In this document: positions 34,970 to 49,900 of the stretch, piece by piece
How the letters are laid out: each line of letters starts with the position of its first letter
How positions within the stretch are numbered: the stretch's first letter is position 1
Assembly: GCF_016545825.1 (NCBI RefSeq)
Contig: NC_052618.1
Span: 20,349,561-20,413,560 of the forward strand
Source: Eucalyptus grandis
Lineage: Eukaryota > Streptophyta > Magnoliopsida > Myrtales > Myrtaceae
Direction: 5' to 3'
DNA length: 64,000 nt
Position numbers and translations under genes: made by a program
The notes under the pieces: model-generated
The model's input: only the letters and a program-made list of their open reading frames with translations
The model's database searches: none
What the model was told of the DNA's origin: nothing

Positions 34970-37900
34970 ATGGGAAGAGGAAAGATTGCAATAAGGAGAA
35001 TCGACAACTCCACGAGTAGGCAAGTCACTTTTTCAAAGAGAAGAAATGGGTTGCTCAAGAAGGCGAGGGAGCTTTCCATACTTTGCGATGCTGAGGTGGG
35101 AGTTATTGTCTTCTCTTCCACTGGAAAGCTTTACGATTTCACCAGCTCTAGGTTAGATCCCTAGCTCTTTTTTCTTCCCTCAAAGTCAAGTCTCCTCTAT
35201 GCTATACTCAATGCTTTTCACTGATTATTGGCTTCAGTTCTTTTTCAACATCATATTGGGCTTTGACCTCTTGAGTCTTGGCTATGATACCTAAATATTA
35301 TAGTGATAACATGTGTCGATGTGCATAGGGATCAGCCAAAGTTAGAGGAATCTTCTGTTGTCATGACCCTTGGATTTTTTACTTCTCCATTTACATATGC
35401 ATGCCTCTCGTACATACTGCCTGAAAGCAGGACAATGTTTCTTTTATTCTTAATTCAATTTTGTATTTTTTGCTGTTTATTTTGGTTTATGTTCATTCGT
35501 TTGTTTTCCTTATTTAATACAATAGACCTACAATAATCTCAGTATCTCCATTTTGGCAGCTCTAATAAGAAGTGGGTCTTATGAAGTAGTCAGATATATG
35601 GGCTAGAATTGTTTAGGGAAAAGTTGGCTCCTTTCAAAACGGTTTTAATCAAAATCTCAAAGATACATAATACTTTGAGATTTATTTCTCATAAAGATAA
35701 CCAAAAGATATTGCAAGTACATGCTTGAAATTGATCCTCACCAAAAGATGAATACATATTGACGACAACAAATTATATATATAACAATGACTCAATTTTT
35801 GTTCAGTTTGACTCTAATGATTTACTAAATTAGGTTAATATAGTGTATAAGAAGAAAACCCTAAAATAAGGTCCATTCAAAAGCAAATCAACATTCAAAT
35901 AACTGAACTTGAAATATGGTGAAAGCGGTGGTGAAAACTGGTCGGTAGTTATGAACATATTTATTCAACATGTATCTCTTGATGTCAATGTCAGTGTTAT
36001 CACTAAATGAAAATTTGCTATGAAGAGAAGAAATTCATGCACAAAACATCCAATATCAAGCAAATTGAAAAAGATGTCACAAACTCGTCAGTGTCATTTC
36101 CAAAAGAACTTCACAGATTCACATGGTGTTAGTGTTTTGTGCTATCAATGGCTAAGTCATACGATCCGATCCAGAAACTACGATTTATCATACCATTAAC
36201 ACTTACAGATAAATACAGTAGATAAATTAATTACATGAGAAAAGATTCAACACATATATCAATATAAAAATGGGCAAAATTTTGGTGTTTCATTGCGTTA
36301 AGTGGCTTGACCATACCCAACCTTTACCCATTAATTTCTTTGCGTGTTAAGCTAATAAGTATGGAATGATGAGAATTTTCTTTGTGATTTTATAGATTTA
36401 GATTCCAAAGTAACTATCTAGAGAGATTAGGACGAGTAGAAATTGATTTTACATTTCTCCCCTTTAAGCAAGTAAGACTATCTCTTCTACAAATATTTAA
36501 GCATGAGAAAGATAAAATGTATGCGTGACACATAGAAAAATGCCTGAATACTGTAATAAGATAGGATTATCTTTGGATTAGTTGATTTTACTAGTTTCAT
36601 ATCGAACTTGTACTATGAACATATGAGAATAGAAATATAGATGATTGGACCATGTTAGACGTCAATAACCATCATTTTTTATAAATAAATGATACAGGAA
36701 ATAAAATTAAAATTAGTTTCATTACACTGAAACAGAAATGCATCTAGATACGTGCTATACAAGCACAACATAAACTTTCAATGGAAATTAGTATAGGACT
36801 ATAAAAGAAATATGTTAGATAAGGCCATAAACTCTATTATAGGAAGTTTTTGAGCAAACAAAAAGAAAAGGTAAAGTAAAAGACATAATTCAAGGGAGAA
36901 GATATATCTGGCGTGATATCGGTCATTTTCATATATTGAAAATGTTTATTTGATTTTATATGAAGAAATATTACAAAACTAGGTTTTCTTTTAATGAAAA
37001 CATAGCCTTAGTGACAAAGTTGACATTATATAATGCTAAAAGGGTAAAAAGCATAAGTAATGGATCTTTTGGATCGAGAGAGTTTACTTGTGGGAGGTTG
37101 ATAGATTTAATGCAATCTCAACAAATATAAATTTATTTTGATAAGATTGAAAGGTGGGGATAAATTTGAAAATAAAAATGAAAATAGGGACTTGTTTTGC
37201 TATTTACATTGTTAATGACTAATCTAAAAGCTCAAACTATTAAAAAGGTATGGTTCAATATTCAAATGCAAGGATATTCCACCTATGCATACGCTAGATG
37301 TGCCTTAATATGGAATCATGGAAATTGACAATTGGAGAGGAAAATAAAGGGCTTGGAGATATTAAAATACATTACTCTGCTACCAGTCAAAAATTAAATT
37401 TGATGATAGTCCATCATGTATAAGTAACATTTTTCATATTTTGGGATTTAGAGAAAATCTAGACAGAAAAAGTGGATCAAAGCCCTATTTATACAAGATT
37501 TCAAACATAAGACGATCTCAATCCTCAATTACAGATAAAGAACCATTCAGCCTCAACAAAAGTCACGTGACTATCACATGACCGCTCATTGATCCTAACA
37601 AAATAAGGAAAGATTAAATAGAGAAGAAAAACGCTCAGAACACTATATGACTATGCTTCTGCATCAAATGGGCCATAATAAATAAAATCAAGCTCGATGG
37701 TGAGAGTTTTAACAAAAAACTAAATGTTTTCACTTGTAGATTTCCCTTATAAAGTCGTCTCACTTCTTTAACGTTTAACACATCTTCAATGGCGTCTTCA
37801 AGGTTCTTCAGCAGTTGACTAACTTGATCTTCAACTGCAGCAACCTTTCTGTCAAACCTCACAGAATCATGTAAGTCAGAAACATTGTAATTAGGCTGAT

Positions 37901-40900
37901 CTGTATGCAACTCGAATAGCAGCTGTATGGAATAAGTAAGATTTTCTTCGATGCTTTAGTCTGTCCAAACTTCATCAACTTAAGTTCATCACATTCGCCC
38001 TTAGGAAACCTCTTGCGCTTCAAATGAACGTGTACAAGCCTCCTTCCTGAAAATCCAAACCCTTCTTGTTATCTCCAATGAGAAATCCCATATCAGATAA
38101 CCGGACTTGGGTTAACCATTTCTGTCTAAGCATATGTTCAAAGGTGAAAAGTAGAATATCCCAATTGAATGTTGAATCTCCTCCCCAAAGTCCAACGATG
38201 GCTTATGAGTTTCCCATCTTTATCAGCAAGTCGGAATACCATGCAGCCTAACAACTTTTGAAAAGAAGAAATCCACGATATCTGTTGTATCATATGACTT
38301 ATAACAGGGAATGGAGTATGTCATTCTTCTTTCTAACGATCAATCCACCACAAAAAGATTGAGAGTCATACCCTTTCTTGGCTACTGAAGTCCCTAAGAT
38401 AAAATCCATTAGAAATGAATCAAAGGTGCTTCTGGTATTTGCTGAATGCATGTAGTGGATTCAATCAAACCTGTGTTCTTTGAGTTCCCCTAGCTAAATT
38501 AACAAGACTAATATACTCAACAATTTGCTCAGGTCTTGTTACATTATCGGCCATCAGATTCATTGTTTTTATCCCGTTAAAATGTCCAAAAATTCTCTGA
38601 TTATGTATTTGCATAAAGAACCTTCTGGACTACATAGGAAATTATCTTCAAATAGACAACAACCGTTGCAACTGGAAGGCAGAACTTCTACACTTGCTTC
38701 TTCTTGTGACAGTAACGATAAATGTGGCACTCATTTTTTAGCTCTTCAAAGCTCATAACATGAGTACTCAACATAATTAGAAATAGGGATAGCTCAACCA
38801 TCTGTTACGACATTCTATTCTCCCAATTTGAAATTCAATGAAACGTTAAATTAATCCAAAAATGGACAACACGGACACCACTTTGCATGTTTGTCAGTAG
38901 TCTTCTTCTTGAAATTTAAATATCCAAAAGAATCGGATGGTGCCCTGAGATGACGGACCTTGATGGGTACAACCATAGGTAACATCCACCAGGTCTCACG
39001 CTTCTATGGTGATTTCAGTAATAAGGTAACAACTTTCAATAGATAATTCACAAGTTGACTTCGGGTTGACATTAGGGGATTTACCCATTTGCACTATGCA
39101 GATGTACCTCAACTTGCTTCTGCATTCATTTTACAATTTTGGAAGTAATACCACAAAGTCCTATAACAACGAAACATATTAGTCAATATCTGAAAGTTCG
39201 ATTTCGCAGTATGCAGTCGGTGCTGGAACGTTACAAGCAGTTGAGGGGGGAAGGCTACCAACTACGTAATCCAGCTTCAGAAATCAAGGTAAGAATCTGA
39301 AAATACCACCTCTTTTTTCTACAAAGTTTGCACAGAAATGTCAGATGTCTTTCACTTTCGAAATACTCATTTTACACTAAAATGGCATAATCATCCCGTG
39401 AAAACTGTCATTCCATTAGTAATTTCATACTCAAGCTGTAAAACTTCACCTGCATGATACTTTACTTCAATGTCAAAATGTTTCTCTTTATCATATGATC
39501 AAGCAAAAAATGCATGAAAAATGCCGTAACTAATTTGACATGTTTTAGCATTGAAGCTGAAGATCAGCTGCGTACAGAACTTTGCCTATCCCAGAAATAG
39601 AATTTTTGTGCAATGCAGTTTAAAATAAAGCTTTTGTTAGAAGAACATAGCAACTAATGTAGCAGAAAAATGACACTTGCTGCAAGGATTGGAGATATAT
39701 TTGGCCAGGGCCCTAAAAATAGTTCCACACAAGCTAATCATATTAGTGTTCTTTAAAAAGTGTTAACCACGGTGTACTACCAAATAACATCTCAATCTGC
39801 CTTTGTTGTTTATTTACGTAACCTTTTCACCATATTAATACTTATTTTAATGATGATGACCAGAATTTGTTAAAACTAAACCTATTTAATAGACATGGAG
39901 TCTGATTGTTTGGGTAGAAGAGAGAATTGGATTAACCCACTTGAAAGCCATTATTCAAGCTAAGAAACTTCAGGCAGGATTCTTCATCAACCAATTCGTG
40001 CATAGTGGCGACATCTCCATAATGCATGGCTCCAAGACTTAATATCTAACCAAAACGCCTAAGCATAGCATAGATGACAAACAAGAAAAGTACAAAAAAG
40101 ATTAACTGCAAGGGCAGTGAAGCAGGAGTCATCAGAGAATGTCGAAGACCATTTCATCTGAAGTCTAGTAATGGAGGACTTCAATGGATTAAGCAAGCAA
40201 GGGAAGACAAATATGTATCCATAGGCCAATCAGCTGTCAATAGTTGTATAGAATGTGATTTATACTCCCTCAAGCAACTATGCTATGTGGCATCGAGAGA
40301 ACCATTAGATAACTCTTTTGGAGATGGACAGAAGCCTTTGCTTTATGCTTGAAAGTAAAGTTCCATTGACTAAAGGGACCGGAGATCGGAACAAGCTCTT
40401 CTAATTTCATGTGACCTAAGTGTACCATGTTGCTCAAACGAGATCTTTCATGTGATATAAGTCTAGCATTTTCCTCAAATAAGCTTCTCACAAACATAAG
40501 AAGGATATGGAGGATTGTTATATGTGACCATACCATTCAAAGCTCTTCATTCTCTAGAAAGACCAGCATTATATGAAGTTCCCAAAAATTTCAGCTAAAT
40601 CCCGTGTGCTTACTCAGATGCAAAGCACCGCAGGACACCTTCAGGAACAACCAAGGAAGTGGACAAGGTAACTTTTTGGGAAATAGCATCAAAGCTACAA
40701 AGAAGCTCTCTGACAGAGGAAACTCTCATTAAGAACCTCTGACTTTGACTAATATGGGCTTAATGATATACAAGTCATTCTCAGTGCTATTAACTTGACA
40801 AATCCAGGTGAAGTTTCCATATATTTTCAAGCTCACTAGATCACTCTATTGACCAACTAGGTATGAAACTAAGGAAAAAATCTACATAGCGGAGGAATGA

Positions 40901-43900
40901 CATAATGTCAATGACGATGGAAATTGCTTTCAATGCTCAAATGGGCAACAATGACCCTGCTTCTCTAATCTGACCAAACGTATGGAGCATCAGCACCTCA
41001 AAGTTGAGTGAAAGGTACTGGTAACTAACCGCCTTACCACCCAGTGATGGATCACTAGCTTTTAGTTATATCCCACTTGCAACCGGCTAAGTAACGCTAA
41101 CGTCCTTGCCTTTGCATTTGCAGAGTCAAGTCAGAAGTTTCAGAAAAAAGTATGCCAAAGATGCAAAGGAGCCTCTGGTGGCTCAACAAGTTGAAAGGAT
41201 AAGCAAAAGTTGAGCGAAGGAAATTATCCTTTACCTAGCCTGAGCGAAGGAAAATTCTCCTTTACCTAGCCTCAAGAGAAACAAAATTCTTTGCGTTCAA
41301 GCAATCATCTGGATACAGGAAATTCATGAAGATTCGTAGAAAATATTGCTAATGATCCCATGTTTGAGAATATCATTACTCTCAATAAGCTAGAGAGACT
41401 AAAGTAAAGAAATGCTTACCCACCTTATCATCTATCCTTTTATACAAGTGAATTATGCGTGCATAAAACTAATGCTAAAGTAAGTGAGGTTTATCAGGTC
41501 ATTGTGTGGTAGCTGAAGCAATCAATCTATTGCAATTGCACTTCAATCGGGGTCAATAAGTGCCAAGGACGTATTAGAAGCAATAGCATATAAAAGGGGT
41601 AATGATTCCCCAAATACTTGAGCTTTTGCTTGTTTTACAATTGATTATTCAATCAAATACCTCAACTTGTCCAATATGGGTCAATGTGAGACCTTCATTA
41701 AAATTTTGAATAGAAAATGCCAAATTGGACACTGATGCCGGTAGATAGCCATTAATTGTCTACATTGGTGTATGATGTTGGCCTCTTATATTGACATCAT
41801 TTCAACAGAGTCACATTGAATGGCCAAGATTGTCCAAGTCAGTATTCTCTCTCTCTCTCTCCTCATCACCCAACACCTAAATGAAAAATGTCATAATTGA
41901 GCTGATACCAATTGGGTTTACCATTTTTCTACGTAGGCGAACCTATTAAAATTGCATTATATGACCATTACTAGAGGGAGGTCTCATATCGACTCACATG
42001 TAAAATGTGACGGCCCAAGCGCGGAGGCGCATGTCATGCCCCGGACCCCGAGCGCGTGCCCATCCCTATCTGGTCGATAAAAATTTGCGACTTCCCAGGA
42101 CGAGTCGCCGACCCTTTCCATTTTATTGCACATGCGGAAGCGAAAAGAAATCCCCTGACAGTAATCATCTCGGGATAGAAAGGCAGGATAATAGATTCAC
42201 ACACAAACATGCTTTTATATATACACCGAGTCATGAACACGGGTCCATGGCCAAAGACTACAAAAAGATGGCCTTCCAAAAAAGAAGCGGTCCTAACCGA
42301 CCTACGCTTCCGATCACCTCCTCTCGGCTCCGGGTCCTCCACTCGACGACCCCGAAAATGTTGTCCCACAACGGGGTGAGATATCATCTCAGCAAGTCTA
42401 AGCTCTAAACCCCAATTAGGAGGGAAATACGCCAAGAAGCGTCCTAAGCACGCAATCACACAATCAAGGAGACTTACCTCGTCTCAGATCCACCCTGCAG
42501 GTCAGTACAATTTATCTCATAGACAACACGAGAGCATGAGCAACAAATAAGCTCCAATAATTGAAATGCACACTCAATTAATCATGCGTTCTTAGATTTG
42601 ATCTCGGCATATAGCACGGCCTACTCTCAGTTCGGCGGTCTTCTGGCATTGCCAGGCATCGCCTCCCCCCATGGAGCGCGGCACGTCTCTTTATCAGACG
42701 GCTTTCCCGAAGGAGCATAGGGTCCAGAATCAACTGCGACCGGCTTCCCGTTGTCCATGGGGTATCCCAAATAAGGATAACGCCAGCTCAACAGCCCGGG
42801 ACGATTTCTCATAACCATCACACGATCACTCAAATATGGCCTGGGCACCGTGCATTGCACTCAAATGCTTCAATTAAAATGGTGAGCCTGGCCTTTTCTT
42901 CGTATTAAAAACATCCATGAAAATACTCGTGTGTGGGTACACGGTCAACTTGATCCAGAAAAATTGATATTCCTATTTTTGAAACCCCACTATTTCATAT
43001 AGTACTAAAAACCATTTTCGGTATCAAAACCCGACACACAGGATTTTCTGAATAAATATTTGAAATTCACAATTTTGGAATTAAATACCAAAAATCAAAT
43101 CAGCACTCAATTTGCATAATTTAACACTCAATTGCATAAATTAACCACACCATTGCAATCGGCACGAAATTCCGGTCACCGACTATCTCGGCCTAATTTC
43201 CGGAAAAATAATTAATAATTAAATAATTACTGAAATTAATTAAATAAATCAATTTAAATTCTACAAATAATAACCTAGGCCTAAATCATTAAATTAATAA
43301 CCAATACGGACTCGGAAAAATTCCCGAACCCTACTAGATAAATAGCACAATTTATTTAGGCCTTAGCTAAACCATGCTAACCACCTAACATGCTCAATTA
43401 AATAATTCAATTTCTAATTTAATCTAACTAACCACCTAATTCCTAATAAAATAAATCTAACACCCCTTAAACGTCATTAACCTACTAAGCAGAGTTTAGA
43501 GTATAAACTCACCGGTGTATCGCGAAAACCGGTTCACCGCGACAACGACGCGACGGCGGCCGAAACCTTAATTTTCGGCGGCGTCGGCGAACTCTCGGAC
43601 CGGGCCTAAAACTTAGCCCAACAAATCTCAGCCCAAATCTGAGATTTGTTTCCAACTTGGGCTGGGCTTCACTTGATTCGCGGGCTGAACTTCTCGGTGG
43701 ACTTGGGCCCAAAATGGCTGGGCTTGGAAAGGCTGAGTTGAGCTTGAATTGGGCCAAGTGGGCCTTCAAAAAGCTTGCAATGGAATTGGGCCTGAGCCTG
43801 AATCATTTGGGCTTTGCTGGGTTGCAAAATGGCCTTCTCTGGTTTCTGGACGGGCCCAACTGCTGACCAAAATTCGCTGGCTTCGCTGGGCTGATCCACG

Positions 43901-46900
43901 AGCCCAGGAAATGGACGCTGGAGAAGACCACACGGACAGCTTGCTGGCGAAGAGGAAAGAAGCGGAGCAGCAAGCGTCAACGTGGGAGCTACAGCAGGGG
44001 GAAAAGATCGCTGAAGCAGTTTCGTGGCTTGAGCGAGCTTGGTGCGTGGAGAAGACGTGGAGAAGCACGAGCACGAGCTGCAGTCATGAAGACCGAAGCT
44101 GCTGGTGTCTTCGGTGGATTGTGGGCTTCAAGGAGTCAACAAAGCAGGAACTCAGCTGACTTCGGTGGGCTTCGGAGATGGCAGCGCGGCAAGACCGAAA
44201 CTGTTTCGGTGGAGAAGCTGGTGGGGGCTTCTTCAGATGGTGGTAGCTCGGCAAAATTGAAGACGCGTGGGCCTAGGTCTTCGGTGGTGTTGAGCTGTAG
44301 CAACTGGAGACATGGGCGCTGAATTGAAGAAAGCTGAGTCGGTCTTCTTTGCTGGCGGTTGACCGGGCCTGGAGACGACACAGGATGCGGCAGCTAGCTC
44401 GAAGGGGATGAAGGAAGGAGCTTCGAATAAGAAATTCGAAAGAAAGCAGAGACAGAGGACTTCAGCTGAGCTGCATGCGGTGGGGAAATTGGGATAAGCT
44501 TCAAGGGAATGATGAAAGTGACGTGAAGCAGCTGGCCGAGATTGCCGAGGAAGCAACCGTGCGGAAGAGTCAACAATCCCTATCCCCTTAATTTATTACT
44601 TTGTCTCCTATTACTTTCCCCATAATTTCCACCAATTAATCCAAAGTTTGAAGTCCAAATTTTCTGCCTTTTCTCCAATTCCGAATTTCACCAATTAAAT
44701 TCAATTTCCTTGCTCAATCTCCCAAATTGATATCCGATTTCAATGAAGAAAAATCTCAAATGATTTTCCATAATTCCCCGACACTCATAGGCTCAGTTTA
44801 GAAATCTCAATTTCCATCAATTTAGCCCATCTGAATTTCCACTGATTTTCCGCAACGTCCGTATCGATTTTCTCCAAAAATCCCGGAATCTCTGAAAATT
44901 TCTCGGAGAGTGAGTCGACGTTCCTAAAATAGCTTGTGACACCTCGAAACTTTCAATTTCTGAAATCGGGTTCAAATTTGCGGTTATTTTCAATCCGGCG
45001 CGCTTTTAGCGTGACCTAGTCTACCGGATAACTTTTAGGAATTTTTGGTGCAATTGACCTGTGATCGATTTATCTCGAGTCACAAAGTACATCTTCGACC
45101 ATTAGCAACTCTCAGTTGTCGTGAAAATCTCAAGGTTTCAATTACGGGCACCGGGTACCAAAACGACAAAAATCAATTTAGTGCCGATCGATGAGAATTT
45201 TTCAATCAAGTGGAATCACCCATAATTTGATCACATATCTCAATCAAATCGAGCTATCTTTGATTTCGATCGATCTCTCGACGGTGCCGTAATGACCCTT
45301 GCAAAGATCAACACGGTTGAGATCGATTCTTGGTCGAATTCTCAAGTGCAATTGCATTTAGATTCCCTACTTGTTTCCCCGGATAGTCCAGTTATCTCGT
45401 GAGTGATCAGCTCAGAGAATAGCACTATTAGCGTTTCGATGAAAGGCCCGATTTATTTAATCGAAAACAAATTATGAAAATTCAGGCTGTCACAACTCTT
45501 CCCCTCTTATAAAAATTTCGTCCTCGAAATTTAAACCTATTACAATACTTGATCAAAAAGGTGGGGGTACAATTCTCTCATTGACTCCTCAGTCTCCCAT
45601 GTCGCTCCTTCTGTACCGTGGTGTTGCCAGACCACTTTGACCAACGGAATGGTCTTTGTACGCAGAACTTGCTCTTTGCGATCGACAATCTGAACCGGGC
45701 TTTCCACGTATGACACACGGTCATCCACGTCCAATTCCTCAAAATTGAGCACGTGGGTCGAGTCGAGCTCGTACTTCCTTAACATCGACACGTGAAAGAC
45801 GTCATGCACTTGCGCCAATCTTGGCGGCAATGCAAGACGATACGCTAGGTTCCCGATTCTTTCAAGAATCTCAAACGGACCTACGTACCTCGGACTCAGT
45901 TTGCCTTTCTTACCAAAGCGCGAAGTTCCTCTCATTGGTGACACTTTCAGAAAAACGTGATCACCAACTTGGAACTCTAAAGACCTTCGACGCTTATCTG
46001 CATAACTTTTCTGCTCGCTTCTGCGCTGTCTTTAATCTGCCTCTAATCACTGCCACGGCATCTACTGACTGCTGAATCAACTCTGGGCCTGTTATCTTCC
46101 TTTCCCCAACTTCATCCCAACACACTGGTGTTCTGCACACTCGGCCATACAACGCTTCGAAAGGAGCCATCTGAATACTCTGCTGATAACTGTTATTGTA
46201 GGCAAACTCCACTAAGTGAAGTTGATCTTCCCAACTTCCTTTGAAGTCTATTACGCAAGCTCTCAGCATGTCCTCGAGAGTTTGAATAGTCCTCTCAGAC
46301 TGGCCATCCGTCTGTGGATGATAGGCCGTACTGTACTGCAGCTTTGTACCTAAAGCACTCTGCAAGCTCTTCCAAAAAGCAGCAGTAAACCTCGGGTCTC
46401 TATCTGAAGTTATCGTAACCGGCACTCCATGCATACGAACCACCTGACGCACATACAGGTCTGCGTGTCTATCCAGACTCAAGTCCTTTCGTATTGCAAT
46501 GAAGTGAGCCGACTTTGTTAGCCTGTCGACCACTACCCAAATTGAATCATTTCCTCTTTGACTCCTTGGTAGTCCAGTCACGAAGTCCATCGTGATGTGC
46601 TCCCATTTCCATTCTGGGATCGCGAGAGGTTGCAAAAGTCCTCCCGGCTTACAATGTTGTGCCTTTACTTGCTGACAGGTCAGACATTTGGCGACATGCT
46701 TGGCGATGTCCGCCTTCATACCAGACCACCAATAATGTTGACGCAGATTCTGATACATTTTAGTGCTTCCAGGATGAATGCTATAACTGCTACGATGTGC
46801 TTCAGATAAAATTTCTTCTCTAAGCTCTACATCGTCAGGTACAACCAAACGTCCTTGGAACCTCAACGTTCCGTCCTCAGAAATTTGAAAGTCAGCTTTT

Positions 46901-49900
46901 CTTTTATCGGTATCCTCTTGCAGGATCTTCTGAATAACCGGATCTGTTGACTGAAGCATCTTGATTCTGACTTGCACTTCCGGCTCAATTCTGAGGGTGG
47001 CCATAAGATTTGAAAGGTGGCCTACCTCAAATTTGAAAACCGAATCTCTAGCCTTCTCGATTAAAGTCCATTCCTTAAGTACCATCTGTGCAACTGAGGA
47101 CTTTCGACTCAGTGCATCGGCGACCTTGTTCGCTTTTCCAGGATGATACAAAATATCACAGTCATAGTCCTTCAACAGTTCCATCCATCGGCGCTGTCTC
47201 ATGTTCAACTCCTTCTGAGAGAACAAATACTTGAGACTCTGATGGTCAGTGAAGATTTGAAACTTTTCCCCGCACAAGTAGTGCCTCCAAATCTTCAATG
47301 CAAATATGATGGCTGCGAGTTCTAAGTCATGCGTCGGGTAATTTAGCTCATGAGGTCTCAACTGGCGGGAAGCATATGCAACCACTCTGCCATGTTGCAT
47401 CAACACGCAACCCAATCCTCTGAAAGACGCATCACTATAGATCTCGAATCCTCCAGGACCAGATGGAATCGTCAATACCGGTGCGGTAGTCAGCTTTTCT
47501 TTCAGCTCTTGAAAACTACGCTCGCACTTATCTGTCCATATGAACTTCTCGTTTTTCTTCGTGAGCTTTGTTAGAGGTGAGGCTAACGATGAGAAACCTT
47601 CCACAAACCGTCTGTAATACCCTGCTAAACCCAGAAAACTTCTGATTTCTGTCACTGTTGTCGGTCTTGGCCAATTGATCACTGCTTCTATCTTGCTTGG
47701 GTCCACGGAGATTCCTTCTCCTGAAATCACGTGACCCAAGAAAGCAACACGAGTCAACGAAAACTCGCACTTGCTGAATTTAGCATACAGCTCATGAGTC
47801 CTTAGAGTCTGCAGTACCAATCTCAAATGTCCTTTATGCTCCTCTGGACTTTTAGAATACACCAGAATATCTTCAATGAACACGATCACGAATTGATCCA
47901 AGTATTCCTTGAAAACTCGGTTCATTAGATCCATAAAAGCAGCTGGGGCGTTCGTCAATCCAAATGGCATGACCGTGAACTCATAATGGCCGTACCGAGT
48001 ACGAAATGCTGACTTTGGAATGTCTTCTTTTCTGATTCTCAACTGATGATATCCCGTCCTCAGGTCGATTTTCGAAAATATCGACGCTCCTTGCAGTTGA
48101 TCAAACAAGTCATCAATCCTCGGAAGTGGATACTTGTTCTTGATCGTCACTTGATTGAGTTGTCGATAGTCAATGCACAGGCGCAATGAACCATCTTTCT
48201 TTTTCACGAACAGAACTGGTGCTCCCCAAGGTGATGCACTGGGACGTATGAATCCCTTATCCAATAATTCCTGCATTTGCACCTTCAGTTCTTTCAATTC
48301 TGATAAAGCCATCCGGTAAGGAGCCTTAGAGATTGGCTCTGTCCCGGGGGCTAACTCAATCATAAACTCTATTTCTCTTTCTGGCGGTAGACCTGGCAAT
48401 TCTTTCGGGAATACATCTGGAAATTCCTGAACCACTGCGATGTCTTCGATTTTCAGCTCCTCAACTGTCGTGTCCACGACAGTCGCTAGATAAGCTTGGC
48501 AACCCTCATCTAACAACCGGGTTGCCTCTAGTGACGAGATTAGGGAAATCGAGGGTCCTCCTCGACTCCCTATAAACTCGAAACTTTCACCCTCTAACGG
48601 GTTAAACTGGATCGTCTTGCGATAACAGTCTAGCTTAGCTCGTTGTTTGGTGAGCCAGTCCATGCCAATTATTAGGTCAAAGTCATACATGGCTAGGACT
48701 ATCAAGTCAATCTTCCCCTCTCGCTCACCAATCGCTAACATGCAACCAAGACAACCCACTGTAGCTAACACATTATCCTTCAATGGTGTCGATATACTAA
48801 TCACTGATTTCAACAACTCAGGAATTAATCCTACCAACTTAACATACCGCTCAGCTATAAATGAATGAGTTGCACCAGGGTCAAATAAAGCATAAGCAGC
48901 ATGGTTGTTCAGTGAAATAGTACCTGCAATCACATTAGGCGCATCCTCCGCCTGTCCTCTTGTGATCGCATAAGTTCTTCCTTGAGCTGGAGGCCTAAGT
49001 AGTCCACCCTGCTGTACAATCGGTGGCGGTAGTCCTCGGTTCTGATTCATCTGTGGCGGTGGCGGCAACTGTGGCGGTCCCATCGGTCTTCTGGGACAAT
49101 TTTTAGCCATGTGACCCTGTTGGCCACACTCAAAACAAGCACCCGGCCTAGAGGGGCACGGGGCTGACCCATGTCGCTTTCCGCAGAAGCGACAGGCACC
49201 ATTCTGTCTCCATGTTGATTTTCCTACTCCACCCTTCCTATTGAGCGGAACAGGGTATCTTCCTCCAGTCATCGGTCTTTTCCCAAACCGATTTCTATCT
49301 TGGTTCGAATTAAACCGCGATCCAGATGCGGCAGCTCGTTCATTCAAATTTTTCTCAATCAGCTGAGCTCGTCCATACAGCTCATTGTAGTTCTTTATAT
49401 CAAATGGCACCAGTGGATCTTTCAGTTCTGGTCGGAGGCCATCTATAAACCTCATTGCCTTCTCCTCGGGATCCTGGATCAACCTAGGAGCATACTGTGA
49501 AAGCTCGGCAAACTTTGCCTCGTACTGGTCCACAGTCATTGAACCTTGACGGAGGTGCAGAAATTCCGCCATCTTTAATTGCTTGGCACAGCTGGAGAAG
49601 TACTTGTTATTGAATGCTCTAACGAAGACGTTCCACTCTGGGACTACGCCTTCCGGGAATACTTCTCTCCTGGTGGCTTTCCACCAAGTACTTGCAACTT
49701 CCTGCATCTGATACACGGCAAGGGTAACCTTCTCTTCTTCAGAGCACTTCAGTAGCTCAAATGCTTTTTCCAGTCCTTCGATCCAACGGGTCGCAGCCTC
49801 GGGATCTCCTGTCCCGGTGAACTTTGGTGGTTGCAACTTTAGGAAATGCTCAACGAGCTTATGAATCGGTCTGTTTGCAACTACATTCCCTTCTGGAACT

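Noticed and set aside
37635..37910. Minus-strand frame of 91 codons with a helical [18 protein letters not shown] stretch
   Set aside because: It lies next to a decayed Ty3 integrase in an intron; I could not tie it to a family, so it is mentioned only under the intron.
43657..44556. Open frames shared by both Tekay LTRs, which could look like a conserved gene pair
   Set aside because: They are inside the LTRs, so duplication is by retrotransposition. Frames overlap on both strands and show no domain.
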